A stretch of DNA of 37,081 bases from a bacterium (GTDB taxonomy: Bacteria; Joyebacterota; Joyebacteria; Joyebacterales; Joyebacteraceae), in contig JALGVN010000007.1 of NCBI GenBank assembly GCA_025774645.1, positions 1 through 37,081 of the forward strand, read 5' to 3'. Shown one piece after another: positions 1 through 9,782 of this stretch. A model generated the notes under the pieces. The model ran no database searches and was not told the origin of the DNA. It saw nothing but the letters and a program-made list of their open reading frames with translations. Position 1 is the first letter of the stretch. Each line of letters begins with the position of its first letter. Position numbers and translations under genes: made by a program.

Positions 1-24
1 CGCTCCGCGGGGACGCGGGATCGA

Positions 25-1391
25 ATGGAGAGGGTTCGAATCACCGACATGGCGGCGGCACTCGGAATACCCAGGGGCAACCTGCCCGACGGCGCGGTCG
101 GCGGTGTCTCGACCGACTCGCGGACGATCGCGGCGGGCGAGCTCTTCGTAGCGATCCGGGGCGAGCGCTTCGACGGCCACGACCACGTCGACGAGGCGTT
201 CCTCCAGGGCGCGGCGGCGGCGCTCGTCGCTCGCGACGCCAGGCTCGAGGCGGAGGGCCGCGCGCTTCTCAAGGTGGGCGACACGCTGGACGCCTTCCAG
301 GAGCTCGCCGGGTGGTATCGCCGCCGGTTCGAACTCAAGGTCGTCGGAGTGACCGGAACGGAAAGACCACGACGAAGGACATGGCCGCCGCCGTGCTCGA
401 AACGAGCATGCGGACCGCGAAGACCGCAGGGAACTACAACAACCACATCGGGGTTCCCCTTACGCTCTTCCGTCTCACGCGCGAGCACGGCGCGGCGGTC
501 GTGGAGATCGGCATGAACCACCCCGGCGAGATCACCCGCCTCGCCGGGATCGCGAGGCCACAGACGGCGGTCATCACGAACGTCGCCGAGGCGCACATGG
601 AGACGATGGGAACCGTCGAGGCGATCGCGGAGGCGAAGGGCGAGATCCTCGACGTCCTTCCTTCCGACGGAGTCGCCATCCTGAACGCCGATGACCCGAT
701 GGTGATGGCGCAGAAGCACCGGGCGCCCTTCAGGGTCGTGACGTTCGGAACCTCCGGAGCGGCGGACGTGAGGGCCGTTGACATCGAGGAGTCCGACGGA
801 CGAGTGCGGTTCGGGGTCGTCGGGGCCGGCGGGGAGCCGGTTCGGGTCGAGCTTCCGATCCCGGGCGCTCACAACGTCTCGAACGCGCTCGCGGCGATCG
901 CGGTCGGCCGGGTGCTCGGCGTGACGACGGAGGACGCCGCCCGCGGGCTCTCGTCGTTCGAGCCTTCGCCGATGAGGATGAAGGTCCTCCGGGCGGGTTC
1001 CTGGACCGTTCTCAACGACGCATACAACTGCAACCCCGGATCGCTCACTGCCGCGCTTCGGACCCTGGTCGACATCGGCCGGGGCCGGACGACGGCGGCG
1101 GCGCTCGGGGACATGCTCGAGCTTGGACGCCGGAGCGAGGCAGCGCACCGCGAGGTGGGAGCCGCGGCAGCATCGCTCGGCGTGGACTATCTGTTCCTCT
1201 TCGGCCGGGAGGTCGGGGCGCTTCGCGACGGCGCGCTCGACGCCGGGATGGACGCGGAGAGGATCAGCGTGTTCGAAGACAAGGCCGCGCTCGCGCGGGC
1301 GCTCAGTGAGCGTCTCGGTGACGACGCGGTCCTTCTCGTGAAGGGGTCGCGCGGAATGCGTATGGAGGAAGTGGTTGAGTTGCTGACGTAG
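25..1391 (+). CDS. murF: UDP-N-acetylmuramoyl-tripeptide--D-alanyl-D-alanine ligase, frame disrupted near position 360
   Basis: N-terminal half in ORF 25..516 (STDSRTIAAGELFVAIRGERFDGHD...VVGVTGT); remainder in ORF 312..1391 (NGKTTTKDMAAAVLETS...NYNNHIGVPLTLFRL...NDAYNCNP). The two frames meet inside the GTNGKTTT P-loop; synteny with mraY. Confidence 0.93.
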
Positions 1392-1450
1392 GAGGCGCCC
1401 GCCTCCGAGTCGGCGGGAGTTCATTCTCCCCATCGGAAGGGCTGTTAACC

Positions 1451-2533
1451 ATGTTGTATCATCTCTTATACCCCTTAAGGGACCTCGTTTCTGCCTTCAA
1501 TGTCTTCCGGTATATTACCTTCCGATCGGCGTACGCGGCGGTAACAGCCCTGCTCATAAGCTTCCTCCTCGGCCCCATCTTCCTGCGGATGCTCCGAAAG
1601 CACCGGATCACCGACGGCGTGAGGGAGTTCGCGCCGGAGTCCCACGCGGCCAAGGCGGGTACGCCCACGATGGGCGGCCTGCTCATCGTCGTGGCGACGG
1701 TCGTCCCGACGCTCCTGTGGGCGCGCCTGGACAACGACTTCGTCTGGATCATGATCATCGCGACCCTCTGGCTCGCGCTCGTCGGGTTCACCGACGACTT
1801 CCTCAAGGTCGTGAAGAAGCGGCGGAAGGGGCTCGTCGCCCGGTACAAGCTCACCGGACAGCTGGCCCTCGGACTTCTGATCGGCCTCTTCATCTACCTG
1901 ACGCAGCTCGTCCCGAACCCGACCGGCGTGGAGGTGCCGTTTCTCAAGGACGCCATCTTCTCGCTCGGGGCGGCCTACGTCGTGTTCGTCATGATCGTCA
2001 TCACGGCCAGCTCGAACGCCGTGAACCTGACCGACGGACTCGACGGTCTCGCCATCGGGCTCACGATCTTCTGCGGGATCGCCTTCGCCGCCATGAGCTA
2101 CATGGTCGGGCACGTGAAACTGGCGGACTACCTGAACATCCCCTACATCGCGGGGGTGGGGGAGCTCACGGTCTACTGCTCGGCGCTCGTCGGGGCCGGG
2201 CTCGGGTTCCTGTGGTTCAACGCGCACCCCGCGGAGATGTTCATGGGCGACACGGGAGCGCTCGCGGTCGGCGGCGCCCTCGGCACCCTCGCGGTCCTCA
2301 TCAAGAAGGAGGTCTGGCTCGTGATCGCCGGCGGCGTCTTCGTCATTGTTGCCGCGTCGGTCATCATCCAGATCGCCTCGGTGAAGCTCCGGGGGAAACG
2401 CGTGTTCCTCATGTCACCCTTGCACCACCACTTCCAGAAAAAGGGGTGGGAGGAGAGCAAGATCGTCGTGCGTTTCTGGATCGTCGGGGCGCTGTTCGCG
2501 CTCATCGCGCTCTCGACGCTCAAGATGCAGTAA
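1451..2533 (+). CDS. mraY: phospho-N-acetylmuramoyl-pentapeptide-transferase
   Basis: Polytopic membrane protein with KAGTPTMGG, NLTDGLDGLAIG, MGDTGALAVGG and MSPLHHHFQKKGW motifs. Confidence 0.97.
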   Translation: MLYHLLYPLRDLVSAFNVFRYITFRSAYAAVTALLISFLLGPIFLRMLRKHRITDGVREFAPESHAAKAGTPTMGGLLIVVATVVPTLLWARLDNDFVWIMIIATLWLALVGFTDDFLKVVKKRRKGLVARYKLTGQLALGLLIGLFIYLTQLVPNPTGVEVPFLKDAIFSLGAAYVVFVMIVITASSNAVNLTDGLDGLAIGLTIFCGIAFAAMSYMVGHVKLADYLNIPYIAGVGELTVYCSALVGAGLGFLWFNAHPAEMFMGDTGALAVGGALGTLAVLIKKEVWLVIAGGVFVIVAASVIIQIASVKLRGKRVFLMSPLHHHFQKKGWEESKIVVRFWIVGALFALIALSTLKMQ

Positions 2534-2621
2534 AGGCAGGAGAGCAACATGAAGGCAGGTTGGGCAGACGAGAGAGCGTTCAAGAGGAGAGGTTCCACAC
2601 GGAGAGGATGGCTGAGGTTCC

Positions 2622-3998
2622 TTGACAGCGAGGGCGGTTACATCCGTACAGGGGAAGAGGGTTCTCGTGGTCGGTCTCGCAAGAAGCGGACTGGCGGCGA
2701 TCGAGCTCCTTCTGGATTCTGGAGCTTCTGTCGTGGCCGCAGATCTGAGAGCCGAAAGCGCTCTCGGTCTCGATGCGGCCGCGCTCAGGCGGCGAGGAGT
2801 GGAGCTCGTTCTGGGTGAGCAGAGCCCGTCGCTCCTCGAGGGCGTCGACCTCGTCGTGATCTCGCCTGGCGTGCCGCTCGACACTCCGATCCCCACCGCG
2901 GCCAGGGAACGCGGGCTGCCGATGATCGGGGAACTCGAGCTCGCCTACCGGGCTTCCGAAGGGACGTGGCTGGCAGTGACCGGAACGAACGGCAAGACGA
3001 CGACGACCGCCCTTTTGGCCGAGCTCGCGAGGGCGACCGGGAAGCCGGTAACCGTCGCGGGGAACATCGGTCTCGCGGCGAGTTCCGAGGTGCGCGGCGT
3101 CCCGCCGGAGGGGCTCGTGGTGGCAGAGGTCAGTAGCTTCCAGCTCGACACGGCCGACGAGTTCCGGCCCCACGTGGCGGTGCTTCTGAACATCACCGAG
3201 GACCACCTCGACCGCTACGACTCGTTCGATCACTACGCGGAATCCAAACGGCGGATCTTCATGAACCAGACGGCGGACGACTACGCGGTCCTGAATGTCG
3301 ACGACCCGAGGGTCGCGTCGTTCGCCGACGGGATCGGAGCGAAGGTGATCCCGGTGAGCACCGAGCGGGAGGTTCCCGGTGGCGTGTTCGTGCGCGCCGG
3401 CACGATCGTGTCCGGGGTGGGCGGCGCCGAAGAGGAGATCGTCGAGGCGAAGGACCTGGGCATCCCCGGTCCGCACAACCTGGCGAACGCTCTGGCGGCC
3501 GTGGCGGCCGCCGCCGTGGTCGGCGTCGGCGCCTCGGAAGCGGCGGATGTTCTGAAGACCTTCGCGCCGCTCGAGCACAGACTCGAGCCGGTGGCGGAGA
3601 TAGACGGGGTCCTCTACGTCAACGACTCGAAGGCGACGAACGTCGACGCCGTCGGGTTCGCGCTCAGGAGCTACGACGCCCCGATCGTTCTCGTCGCCGG
3701 AGGGCGCGAGAAGGACACGGACTTCTCTCCGCTCGCCGAGCCGATCGCGGACCACGTGAGGCACCTCATTCTGATCGGTGAGGCGGCCGACAAGATGGAG
3801 CTCGCGTTCGCAGGCGCGGCGCCGGTCTCCCGGGCCGGCTCGCTCCACGAGGCGGTGGCCATGGCCGGGAACGCGGCCGCGCCCGGCGACGTCGTGCTCC
3901 TCTCGCCGGCGTGCGCCAGCTTCGACATGTTCGACGACTTCGAGGACCGTGGCAGGAAGTTCAAGGAGGAGGTAGCGCGGCTCGGACCGCGCTCCTGA
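2622..3998 (+). CDS. murD: UDP-N-acetylmuramoylalanine--D-glutamate ligase (TTG start likely)
   Basis: VLVVGLARSGLAA, VTGTNGKTTTTALLAEL, NDSKATNVDA, LLSPACASFDMF. Confidence 0.95.
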   Translation: MTARAVTSVQGKRVLVVGLARSGLAAIELLLDSGASVVAADLRAESALGLDAAALRRRGVELVLGEQSPSLLEGVDLVVISPGVPLDTPIPTAARERGLPMIGELELAYRASEGTWLAVTGTNGKTTTTALLAELARATGKPVTVAGNIGLAASSEVRGVPPEGLVVAEVSSFQLDTADEFRPHVAVLLNITEDHLDRYDSFDHYAESKRRIFMNQTADDYAVLNVDDPRVASFADGIGAKVIPVSTEREVPGGVFVRAGTIVSGVGGAEEEIVEAKDLGIPGPHNLANALAAVAAAAVVGVGASEAADVLKTFAPLEHRLEPVAEIDGVLYVNDSKATNVDAVGFALRSYDAPIVLVAGGREKDTDFSPLAEPIADHVRHLILIGEAADKMELAFAGAAPVSRAGSLHEAVAMAGNAAAPGDVVLLSPACASFDMFDDFEDRGRKFKEEVARLGPRS

Positions 3999-4074
3999 AG
4001 GACGGGGAAGCGCTGCCGGGAGGGCGGACTGCGCACCGTCTTCCCGGCGCCGCCCCGGCACCGGAGGAGGAAGC

Positions 4075-5262
4075 GTGAGGCAGGTCGTACGCTGTGACAG
4101 GGCTCTCATCTGGACGACGCTTCTGCTCGTGCTGGTCGGGCTCGTCACGGTCTACTCGGCGAGCGCGGACATCGCGGCGCGGCACTTCGGTGGGAGCCAG
4201 GTCTTCCTCAAGCGGACGGCGTGGCGGGCGACGCTCGGGCTCGTCGCGATGGCGTTCGGCTACCTCATCGACTACCGCTCCTACCGGAAGTACGCGAAGA
4301 AGGCGATCCTGGTCGCGATCGGGCTCCTCATCCTCACGCTCCTCTTCGGCGAGAACGTCCGGGGCATGAGGGCGTCGCTCATGATGATCCAGCCGGGGGA
4401 GATCGCGAAGCTCGCGCTCGTGGTCTACCTGGCCGACGTGCTCGCGAGGAGGCAGGATGAGCTCTACGACCTCCGGCGCGGGCTCCTGCCCAGGCTGGGC
4501 CTGGTCGGGGCGGTCGTCCTGCTCATCCTGTTCCAGCCGGACTTCGGGAACGCGCTCGCGGTCGTGATGCTCTCGCTCGTGATGCTCTTCCTTGGAGGCG
4601 CGAAGCTCCGTCACATCGCGGGACTCGTGGCGATCGCGGTGCCTGCGGCGTGGCTCGCCGCGAAGAAGGTCCCGCACATCGCGGAGAGGTGGGCGGTCTG
4701 GCGCGCGACGTACGATCTCACGCTCGACGGTCTCGACACGCGCGGAGCGGCCTACCAGATCTACCAGTCGCTCGTTGCGCTCGGGTCCGGCGGGCTCGCG
4801 GGACGCGGGATCGGCGGAAGCCTCCAGCGCTCGTTCATCCCCGATCCCTACACCGACTTCGCGTTCTCGATCTGGGGGGAGGAGCTGGGGTTCCTGGGCG
4901 CGCTCGGACTCGTCACGCTCTTCGCGTTCCTCATGGTGCGCGGCTTGAGGATCGCGATGCGGGCGGACGATCTCTACGGCACGATCCTCGCGGCCGGACT
5001 GACGGCGATGGTGACGACGTACGCGTTCATCAACATCGCCGTGGCGACCGCGACCGTCCCGACGACGGGGCTTCCGCTCCCGTTCGTGAGTTACGGGGGG
5101 TCGTCGCTCATCGTCAACATGGGAGCCATGGGCATCCTCCTGGACATGTCGAAGCGCGCCGTGCTCGACGGCGGAGCGAAGTCGAGACCGGAGGAGCTCG
5201 CGCGCAGCTGGGGAAGGGCACCCGGCGGACGCAGATCGGGCACGAGAAGGAAGAGGTCGTGA
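4075..5262 (+). CDS. ftsW: SEDS-family peptidoglycan glycosyltransferase FtsW
   Basis: VTVYSAS, QPDFGNALAVVML, PDPYTDFAFSIWGEELGF, LPFVSYGGSSLI; GTG start; position between murD and murG. Confidence 0.94.
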   Translation: MRQVVRCDRALIWTTLLLVLVGLVTVYSASADIAARHFGGSQVFLKRTAWRATLGLVAMAFGYLIDYRSYRKYAKKAILVAIGLLILTLLFGENVRGMRASLMMIQPGEIAKLALVVYLADVLARRQDELYDLRRGLLPRLGLVGAVVLLILFQPDFGNALAVVMLSLVMLFLGGAKLRHIAGLVAIAVPAAWLAAKKVPHIAERWAVWRATYDLTLDGLDTRGAAYQIYQSLVALGSGGLAGRGIGGSLQRSFIPDPYTDFAFSIWGEELGFLGALGLVTLFAFLMVRGLRIAMRADDLYGTILAAGLTAMVTTYAFINIAVATATVPTTGLPLPFVSYGGSSLIVNMGAMGILLDMSKRAVLDGGAKSRPEELARSWGRAPGGRRSGTRRKRS

Positions 5263-6446
5263 GGATCATGATTGCAGGCGGTGGAACCGGCGGACACATC
5301 TTCCCAGGCCTCGCGATCGCGGAGGCGGTTGAGCGTCTGCGCCCCGACACACAGGTTTTCTTCGCGGGGCGGAGGGGTTCGATCGAGGAGAGAGTCGTCT
5401 CGAGGACCGGGCGGCCCTTTCTCGCGGTTCCGTCGATGGGCTTGAGACGGAAGGCCGACGTGCGGAACCTGGCGATGCCGTTCGTCGTCGCCGGCGGTTA
5501 CGCGAAGGCTCTCGCCGTCCTCTCCGGAAGGAAGCCCGACGTCGCTGTCGGGACCGGCGGGTTCATCAGCCTGCCGCCGATCGCGGCGGCCCTGACGCTC
5601 CGGGTGCCTACGCTCCTGCAGGAACAGAACTCGCACCCGGGGCTCGCGACGCGGGTCCTGTCGCGCTGGGTGGACGCCGTCCACGTGACGTTCGAGGACA
5701 CCAAGGACCACCTCCCGCACGCGCGGGCGATCGAGGTCTCGGGTAACCCGGTCAGAAGCGGGCTCGCCCTGACCGACCGCGCCGAGGCGCGGGAGAGTCT
5801 CGGGCTCTCGCCCGAGGCCCCGGTCATCCTCGCGTTCGGGGGAAGCAGAGGCGCAGTGAGGATCAACGAAGCGATCAAGGCGGCGCTCCCGCGGCTCAGG
5901 GAACTCGGTGCGGAGTTCATCCTCCAGACCGGGAGCGGGGGCGTCGCCGACATGCAGGACGCCGCCGAGGCCGCAGGGTCACGTGCCGTCGTCCGGCCCT
6001 TCTTCGACGACATGGGTCCGGCCTACGCGGCCAGCGACCTCGTTGTATCGCGCGCGGGGGCGACGACGATCGCGGAGCTGGCCCTTCTCGGGAAGCCGTC
6101 GATCCTCGTCCCGTACCCGTACGCAACGGAGGACCATCAGACGAAGAACGCGCGCGAGATGGAACGCGCGGGGGCGGCCGTCGTCATCCCCGACGGAGAG
6201 CTCACCGGGGAGACGCTTGCCGGCCTGATCGTGGAGCTTCTTTCGAACCGTCACCAGCTCGCGGCTGCGGCGGAGGCTGCCGGAACGCTTGCGCGGCCCG
6301 ATGCGGCTGACCGGGTCGCGCAGGCCGTTCTGGTTCTTGCGGGCGCGGCGGAGCACGCGGCGAACGGTGGCGCGTCGGGCGGTTCCCATGGCATCGGGGC
6401 CGCCGGTGGCGCGGGGAACTCGATCGAGGAGGGACGGTCGTCGTGA
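5259..6446 (+). CDS. murG: undecaprenyldiphospho-muramoylpentapeptide beta-N-acetylglucosaminyltransferase
   Basis: MIAGGGTGGHIFPGLAIAE, GTGGFISLPP, LLQEQNSHPGLATR, VSRAGATTIAEL. GTG start overlaps the ftsW TGA (GTGA). Gly/Ala-rich C-terminal tail. Confidence 0.95.
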   Translation: MRIMIAGGGTGGHIFPGLAIAEAVERLRPDTQVFFAGRRGSIEERVVSRTGRPFLAVPSMGLRRKADVRNLAMPFVVAGGYAKALAVLSGRKPDVAVGTGGFISLPPIAAALTLRVPTLLQEQNSHPGLATRVLSRWVDAVHVTFEDTKDHLPHARAIEVSGNPVRSGLALTDRAEARESLGLSPEAPVILAFGGSRGAVRINEAIKAALPRLRELGAEFILQTGSGGVADMQDAAEAAGSRAVVRPFFDDMGPAYAASDLVVSRAGATTIAELALLGKPSILVPYPYATEDHQTKNAREMERAGAAVVIPDGELTGETLAGLIVELLSNRHQLAAAAEAAGTLARPDAADRVAQAVLVLAGAAEHAANGGASGGSHGIGAAGGAGNSIEEGRSS

Positions 6447-7840
6447 CGATGTTCGGACGGGTCAAGCACGTGCACCTCGTGGGGATCGGCGGCGCCGGCA
6501 TGAGCGGGATCGCCGAGGTCCTCGTCAACCTCGGGTTCGTGATCTCCGGCTCGGACCTTCGCCGGACCGAGACGACCGAGCGCCTGGAGCAGCTCGGTGG
6601 CCGGATAGCTCTGGGTCACGATCCCGGGAACATCGAGGGCGCCGACGTCGTCGTCGTGTCGACGGCCGTCTCGGCCGACAACCCGGAGGTCGTCGCGGCC
6701 CGCGAGCGCATGGTCCCGGTGATCCCGAGGGTCGAGATGCTCGCCGAGCTCATGCGCATGAAGTACTCGGTCGCGGTGGGGGGCACGCACGGGAAGACGA
6801 CGACCACGTCGCTCATCTCGGCGGTGCTCTCGGCGGGCGGCCTGGACCCGACGGTCGTCGTCGGGGGGAAGATCCAGTCGTTCGGGACCGGGGCGCGCCT
6901 CGGTGCAAGCGAGTACATGGTCGCCGAGGCGGACGAGAGCGACGGTTCGTTCCTGAAGCTCTCGCCGACGATCGCGGTCGTGACGACCGTGGACGAGGAG
7001 CACCTCGACTACTGGTCGGGCCTCGAGGAGATCAAGGGCGCGTTCATCCACTTCGCGAACAGCGTCCCGTTCTACGGGTGCTCGGTCGTCTGCCTCGACC
7101 AGAGGAACATCCAGTCGATCATCGGCGACATCGATCGACGGGTTGTCAGCTACGGTCTCGCGAGCCAGGCCGACGTCCAGGCCCACGTGATCGACTCGCG
7201 GGGCGACACGACGGCCTTCAGCGTGGAGGCCGCGGGATTCGAGCTCGGCCAGATGGAGATCAAGATGCCGGGCCTGCACAACGTGTACAACTCTCTTGCC
7301 GCGGTCGCGGTCGGCCTCGAACTGGGCGTCAGCTTCAAGGACATAGCAGGCGCGCTGTGGAAGTTCGAGGGGATCGCGAGGCGGTTCGAGATCAAAGGGG
7401 AGGTCAACGATGTGCTTGTTCTGGATGACTACGGACACCACCCGGCCGAAATTAAAGCAACGCTCTCCGCGGCGGCGGCGCGTTGGAACAGGCGTCTCGT
7501 CGTCCTGTTCCAGCCTCACCGCTACACGCGCACTCAGAAGCTCGCCGAGGAGTTCGGGCGGAGTTTCTATGATGCTACCGTCCTGCTCGTCACGGGGATC
7601 TACGCGGCGAGCGAAGAGCCGATCGAAGGAATAACAGGCGCCACCCTGGTGGAAGCCGCGAGGCGGCACGGCCACAGGAACGCGGAGTACGTCGAGCAGA
7701 TGGACGCGCTGTACGAGCGCGCGATGGGCGTCATCGAGCCCGGGGACATCGTGCTGACCCTGGGCGCGGGCGACATCTACACGGTCGGCGAGAGGATCCT
7801 CTCGACCCTCCAGCGGAGGGAAGACGAGGCGCACAACTGA
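6443..7840 (+). CDS. murC: UDP-N-acetylmuramate--L-alanine ligase
   Basis: HLVGIGGAGMSGIAEVL, GTHGKTTTTS, DDYGHHPAEIKATL, LFQPHRYTRT; GTGA overlap with murG. Confidence 0.96.
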   Translation: MTMFGRVKHVHLVGIGGAGMSGIAEVLVNLGFVISGSDLRRTETTERLEQLGGRIALGHDPGNIEGADVVVVSTAVSADNPEVVAARERMVPVIPRVEMLAELMRMKYSVAVGGTHGKTTTTSLISAVLSAGGLDPTVVVGGKIQSFGTGARLGASEYMVAEADESDGSFLKLSPTIAVVTTVDEEHLDYWSGLEEIKGAFIHFANSVPFYGCSVVCLDQRNIQSIIGDIDRRVVSYGLASQADVQAHVIDSRGDTTAFSVEAAGFELGQMEIKMPGLHNVYNSLAAVAVGLELGVSFKDIAGALWKFEGIARRFEIKGEVNDVLVLDDYGHHPAEIKATLSAAAARWNRRLVVLFQPHRYTRTQKLAEEFGRSFYDATVLLVTGIYAASEEPIEGITGATLVEAARRHGHRNAEYVEQMDALYERAMGVIEPGDIVLTLGAGDIYTVGERILSTLQRREDEAHN

Positions 7841-7922
7841 GTCGCTGCCGGGTCCCGGGCGGGGCCGTGACGCCGGTCGCTCCGGACGACCGCGGCGGGT
7901 GGAACGAACCACGGAGAGTTCG

Positions 7923-8840
7923 ATGCAGATCGACCGCAGGATCATAGACGAGCTGTCGGGCCTGGCGCCCGAGGCGGTCCGCGAGGACGAGCCGATGGCG
8001 AAGCACACGTCGTTCGGCCTCGGCGGACCCGTCGACGTCTTCGTCGAGCCCGCGGACGAGGGCGCCTTCATGGACGCCGCGGCGTTCCTCGCCGACGAGG
8101 GAGTCCCGACGATGATCATGGGCCGGGGCACGAACATCCTCGTCCGGAGCGGTGGTCTCGAGGGGGCGGTCCTGTGCGCGAAGAACGCGTTCTCCGAGGT
8201 CGCCCGGACGGAGGAAGGACTGCAGTCGGGGAGCGGCGTGGCTCTGTCGAAGGTCCTCACGCTCTGTTCGGAAGAGGGACTCACGGGTCTCGAGGGACTC
8301 GCCGGCATTCCCGGGAGCGTCGGCGGGGCGGTGAAGACGAACGCCGGCAGCTTCGGCGACACGATCGGCGGTCGGCTGGCCGAGATCGTTACCTTCCAGC
8401 CCGGGAAGAGCGCGGTCGTGGTGCCCGCGGATGAACTCGCGATCGAGTACAGGCGCACGCAGCTCCCCGAGGGCGCCGTCGTGTCGCTCGTGAGGCTCCG
8501 ACTCGAGGAGGCGCCTCCGGAGGACGTGGAGCGGCGCCGACAGGAGACGCTGGAGAAAAAGTGGAGGTCCCAGCCGACGGGCATGCGAAGCGCCGGCTGC
8601 ATCTTCAGGAACCCGCCCGGAGGATCGGCCGGGAGGATGATCGACGAGATCGGCCTCAAGGGAACACGGGTCGGCGGGGCCGTGGTCTCGGACCTTCACG
8701 CCGGGTTCATTCTGAACGACCGCGGGGCCACCGCCGACGAGGTCGAGGAGCTGATCTCCATCGTGCGCTCCCGTGTGCTCGAGGGGACGGGCATCGAGCT
8801 CGTCCTCGAGATCGAGGTCGTGGGCAGGCGCTCCCACTGA
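7923..8840 (+). CDS. murB: UDP-N-acetylenolpyruvoylglucosamine reductase
   Basis: KHTSFGLGGPVDVF, GRGTNILVRSGG, GIPGSVGGAVKTNAGSFG, SAGCIFRNPPGGSAGRMIDE. Start chosen at ATG 7923; the ORF extends to 7899. Confidence 0.94.
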   Translation: MQIDRRIIDELSGLAPEAVREDEPMAKHTSFGLGGPVDVFVEPADEGAFMDAAAFLADEGVPTMIMGRGTNILVRSGGLEGAVLCAKNAFSEVARTEEGLQSGSGVALSKVLTLCSEEGLTGLEGLAGIPGSVGGAVKTNAGSFGDTIGGRLAEIVTFQPGKSAVVVPADELAIEYRRTQLPEGAVVSLVRLRLEEAPPEDVERRRQETLEKKWRSQPTGMRSAGCIFRNPPGGSAGRMIDEIGLKGTRVGGAVVSDLHAGFILNDRGATADEVEELISIVRSRVLEGTGIELVLEIEVVGRRSH

Positions 8841-8864
8841 GACGTGCGAGCTGGAGGGGGACCG

Positions 8865-9782
8865 GTGAGGGTAACAGGCAGATCGAGACGGGGACGGAAG
8901 CGCGGGGCTTCGCGGAAGCCGCGCAAGCCGGGGAAGAACCGGCGCGTCCGCCGCCGCTCATGGACGGTGCGCCACGCGGCCGTCGTCGCGTCCGCGGTTC
9001 TGCTCGTAGCCGGGATGGGCTACGCGATCTCGAGGGCGTCGATCTGGGGCCGCCGCGCGGGACCGTTCGTCCTCTCGGAGGTCGAGGTCGTAGGGAACGA
9101 GGTGCTGACGGAGAGCGAGGTCGTGGCGCTCTCCGGTCTGGAGGTGGGTACGAACCTCCTCTCCGTGAGCATCTCCGACGTCGAGAGATCGGTCGCGTCG
9201 TCGCCGCGCGTGGAGCGGGCTCAGGCGCTTCGGCTCCTGCCGGACCGCATCGTCGTGCGCCTCGACGAGACTCCGCCCGCGGCGTTCGTGATCGCGCCGA
9301 CCGGGGAGTGTCTCGAGATCACCGACGAAGGGTTGGTGCTCCCCGCCACCGAGCGGACCGCGCTCATCGACCTGCCGCTCATCACGGGCGCGGTCGGCGA
9401 CATGACGCCCGCGGGCGATGGGGCGGCGGGCAACGGGACGGAGGGCGCGGGAGAGGTCTGGGCGACGCAAGAGGTTCACGAAGTGCTTGAGATCCTGAGG
9501 ACGGCGAGGGAAGTCTCGCCCCTCCTCTGGATGGAGATATCGGAAGTCAGGATTGCGCCGGGGTCGGGTCTGGTCATCTATACGGTAGCCGACGGGGCAG
9601 AGATCAGGGTTGGCTCCGGCGCTCTGAATTCGCAGGGACTGAATCGCCTCTGGATGGTCCTCCGGGACCTCCGCTCGAGGGGCGAGCAGGTCCAGTCGAT
9701 AGATCTCACATACAGAGATCAGGCCGTCGTCCGGCTCAGGCCGGGGAGCGGCCGCCGGGCCCCCGCAGGAGGCGCCACTTGA
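8865..9782 (+). CDS. ftsQ: POTRA-domain cell division protein FtsQ/DivIB
   Basis: Basic N-terminus, single TM segment (AAVVASAVLLVAGMGYAIS), POTRA-like 'SEVEVVGNEVLTESEVVALSGLEVGTNLL', position between murB and ftsA; GTG start after GGAGGGGGA. Confidence 0.87.
   Translation: MRVTGRSRRGRKRGASRKPRKPGKNRRVRRRSWTVRHAAVVASAVLLVAGMGYAISRASIWGRRAGPFVLSEVEVVGNEVLTESEVVALSGLEVGTNLLSVSISDVERSVASSPRVERAQALRLLPDRIVVRLDETPPAAFVIAPTGECLEITDEGLVLPATERTALIDLPLITGAVGDMTPAGDGAAGNGTEGAGEVWATQEVHEVLEILRTAREVSPLLWMEISEVRIAPGSGLVIYTVADGAEIRVGSGALNSQGLNRLWMVLRDLRSRGEQVQSIDLTYRDQAVVRLRPGSGRRAPAGGAT

Noticed and set aside
33-42. GGTTCGAATC T-loop-like motif suggesting a tRNA
   Set aside because: Lies in the murF N-terminal coding region; no acceptor or anticodon stems seen around it.
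2580-4148. 522-aa minus ORF opposite murD
   Set aside because: Antisense shadow ORF with low-complexity composition; murD motifs on the + strand are clear.
6251-8659. 802-aa minus ORF opposite murG/murC/murB
   Set aside because: Antisense artefact of high GC third positions; no recognisable domain.
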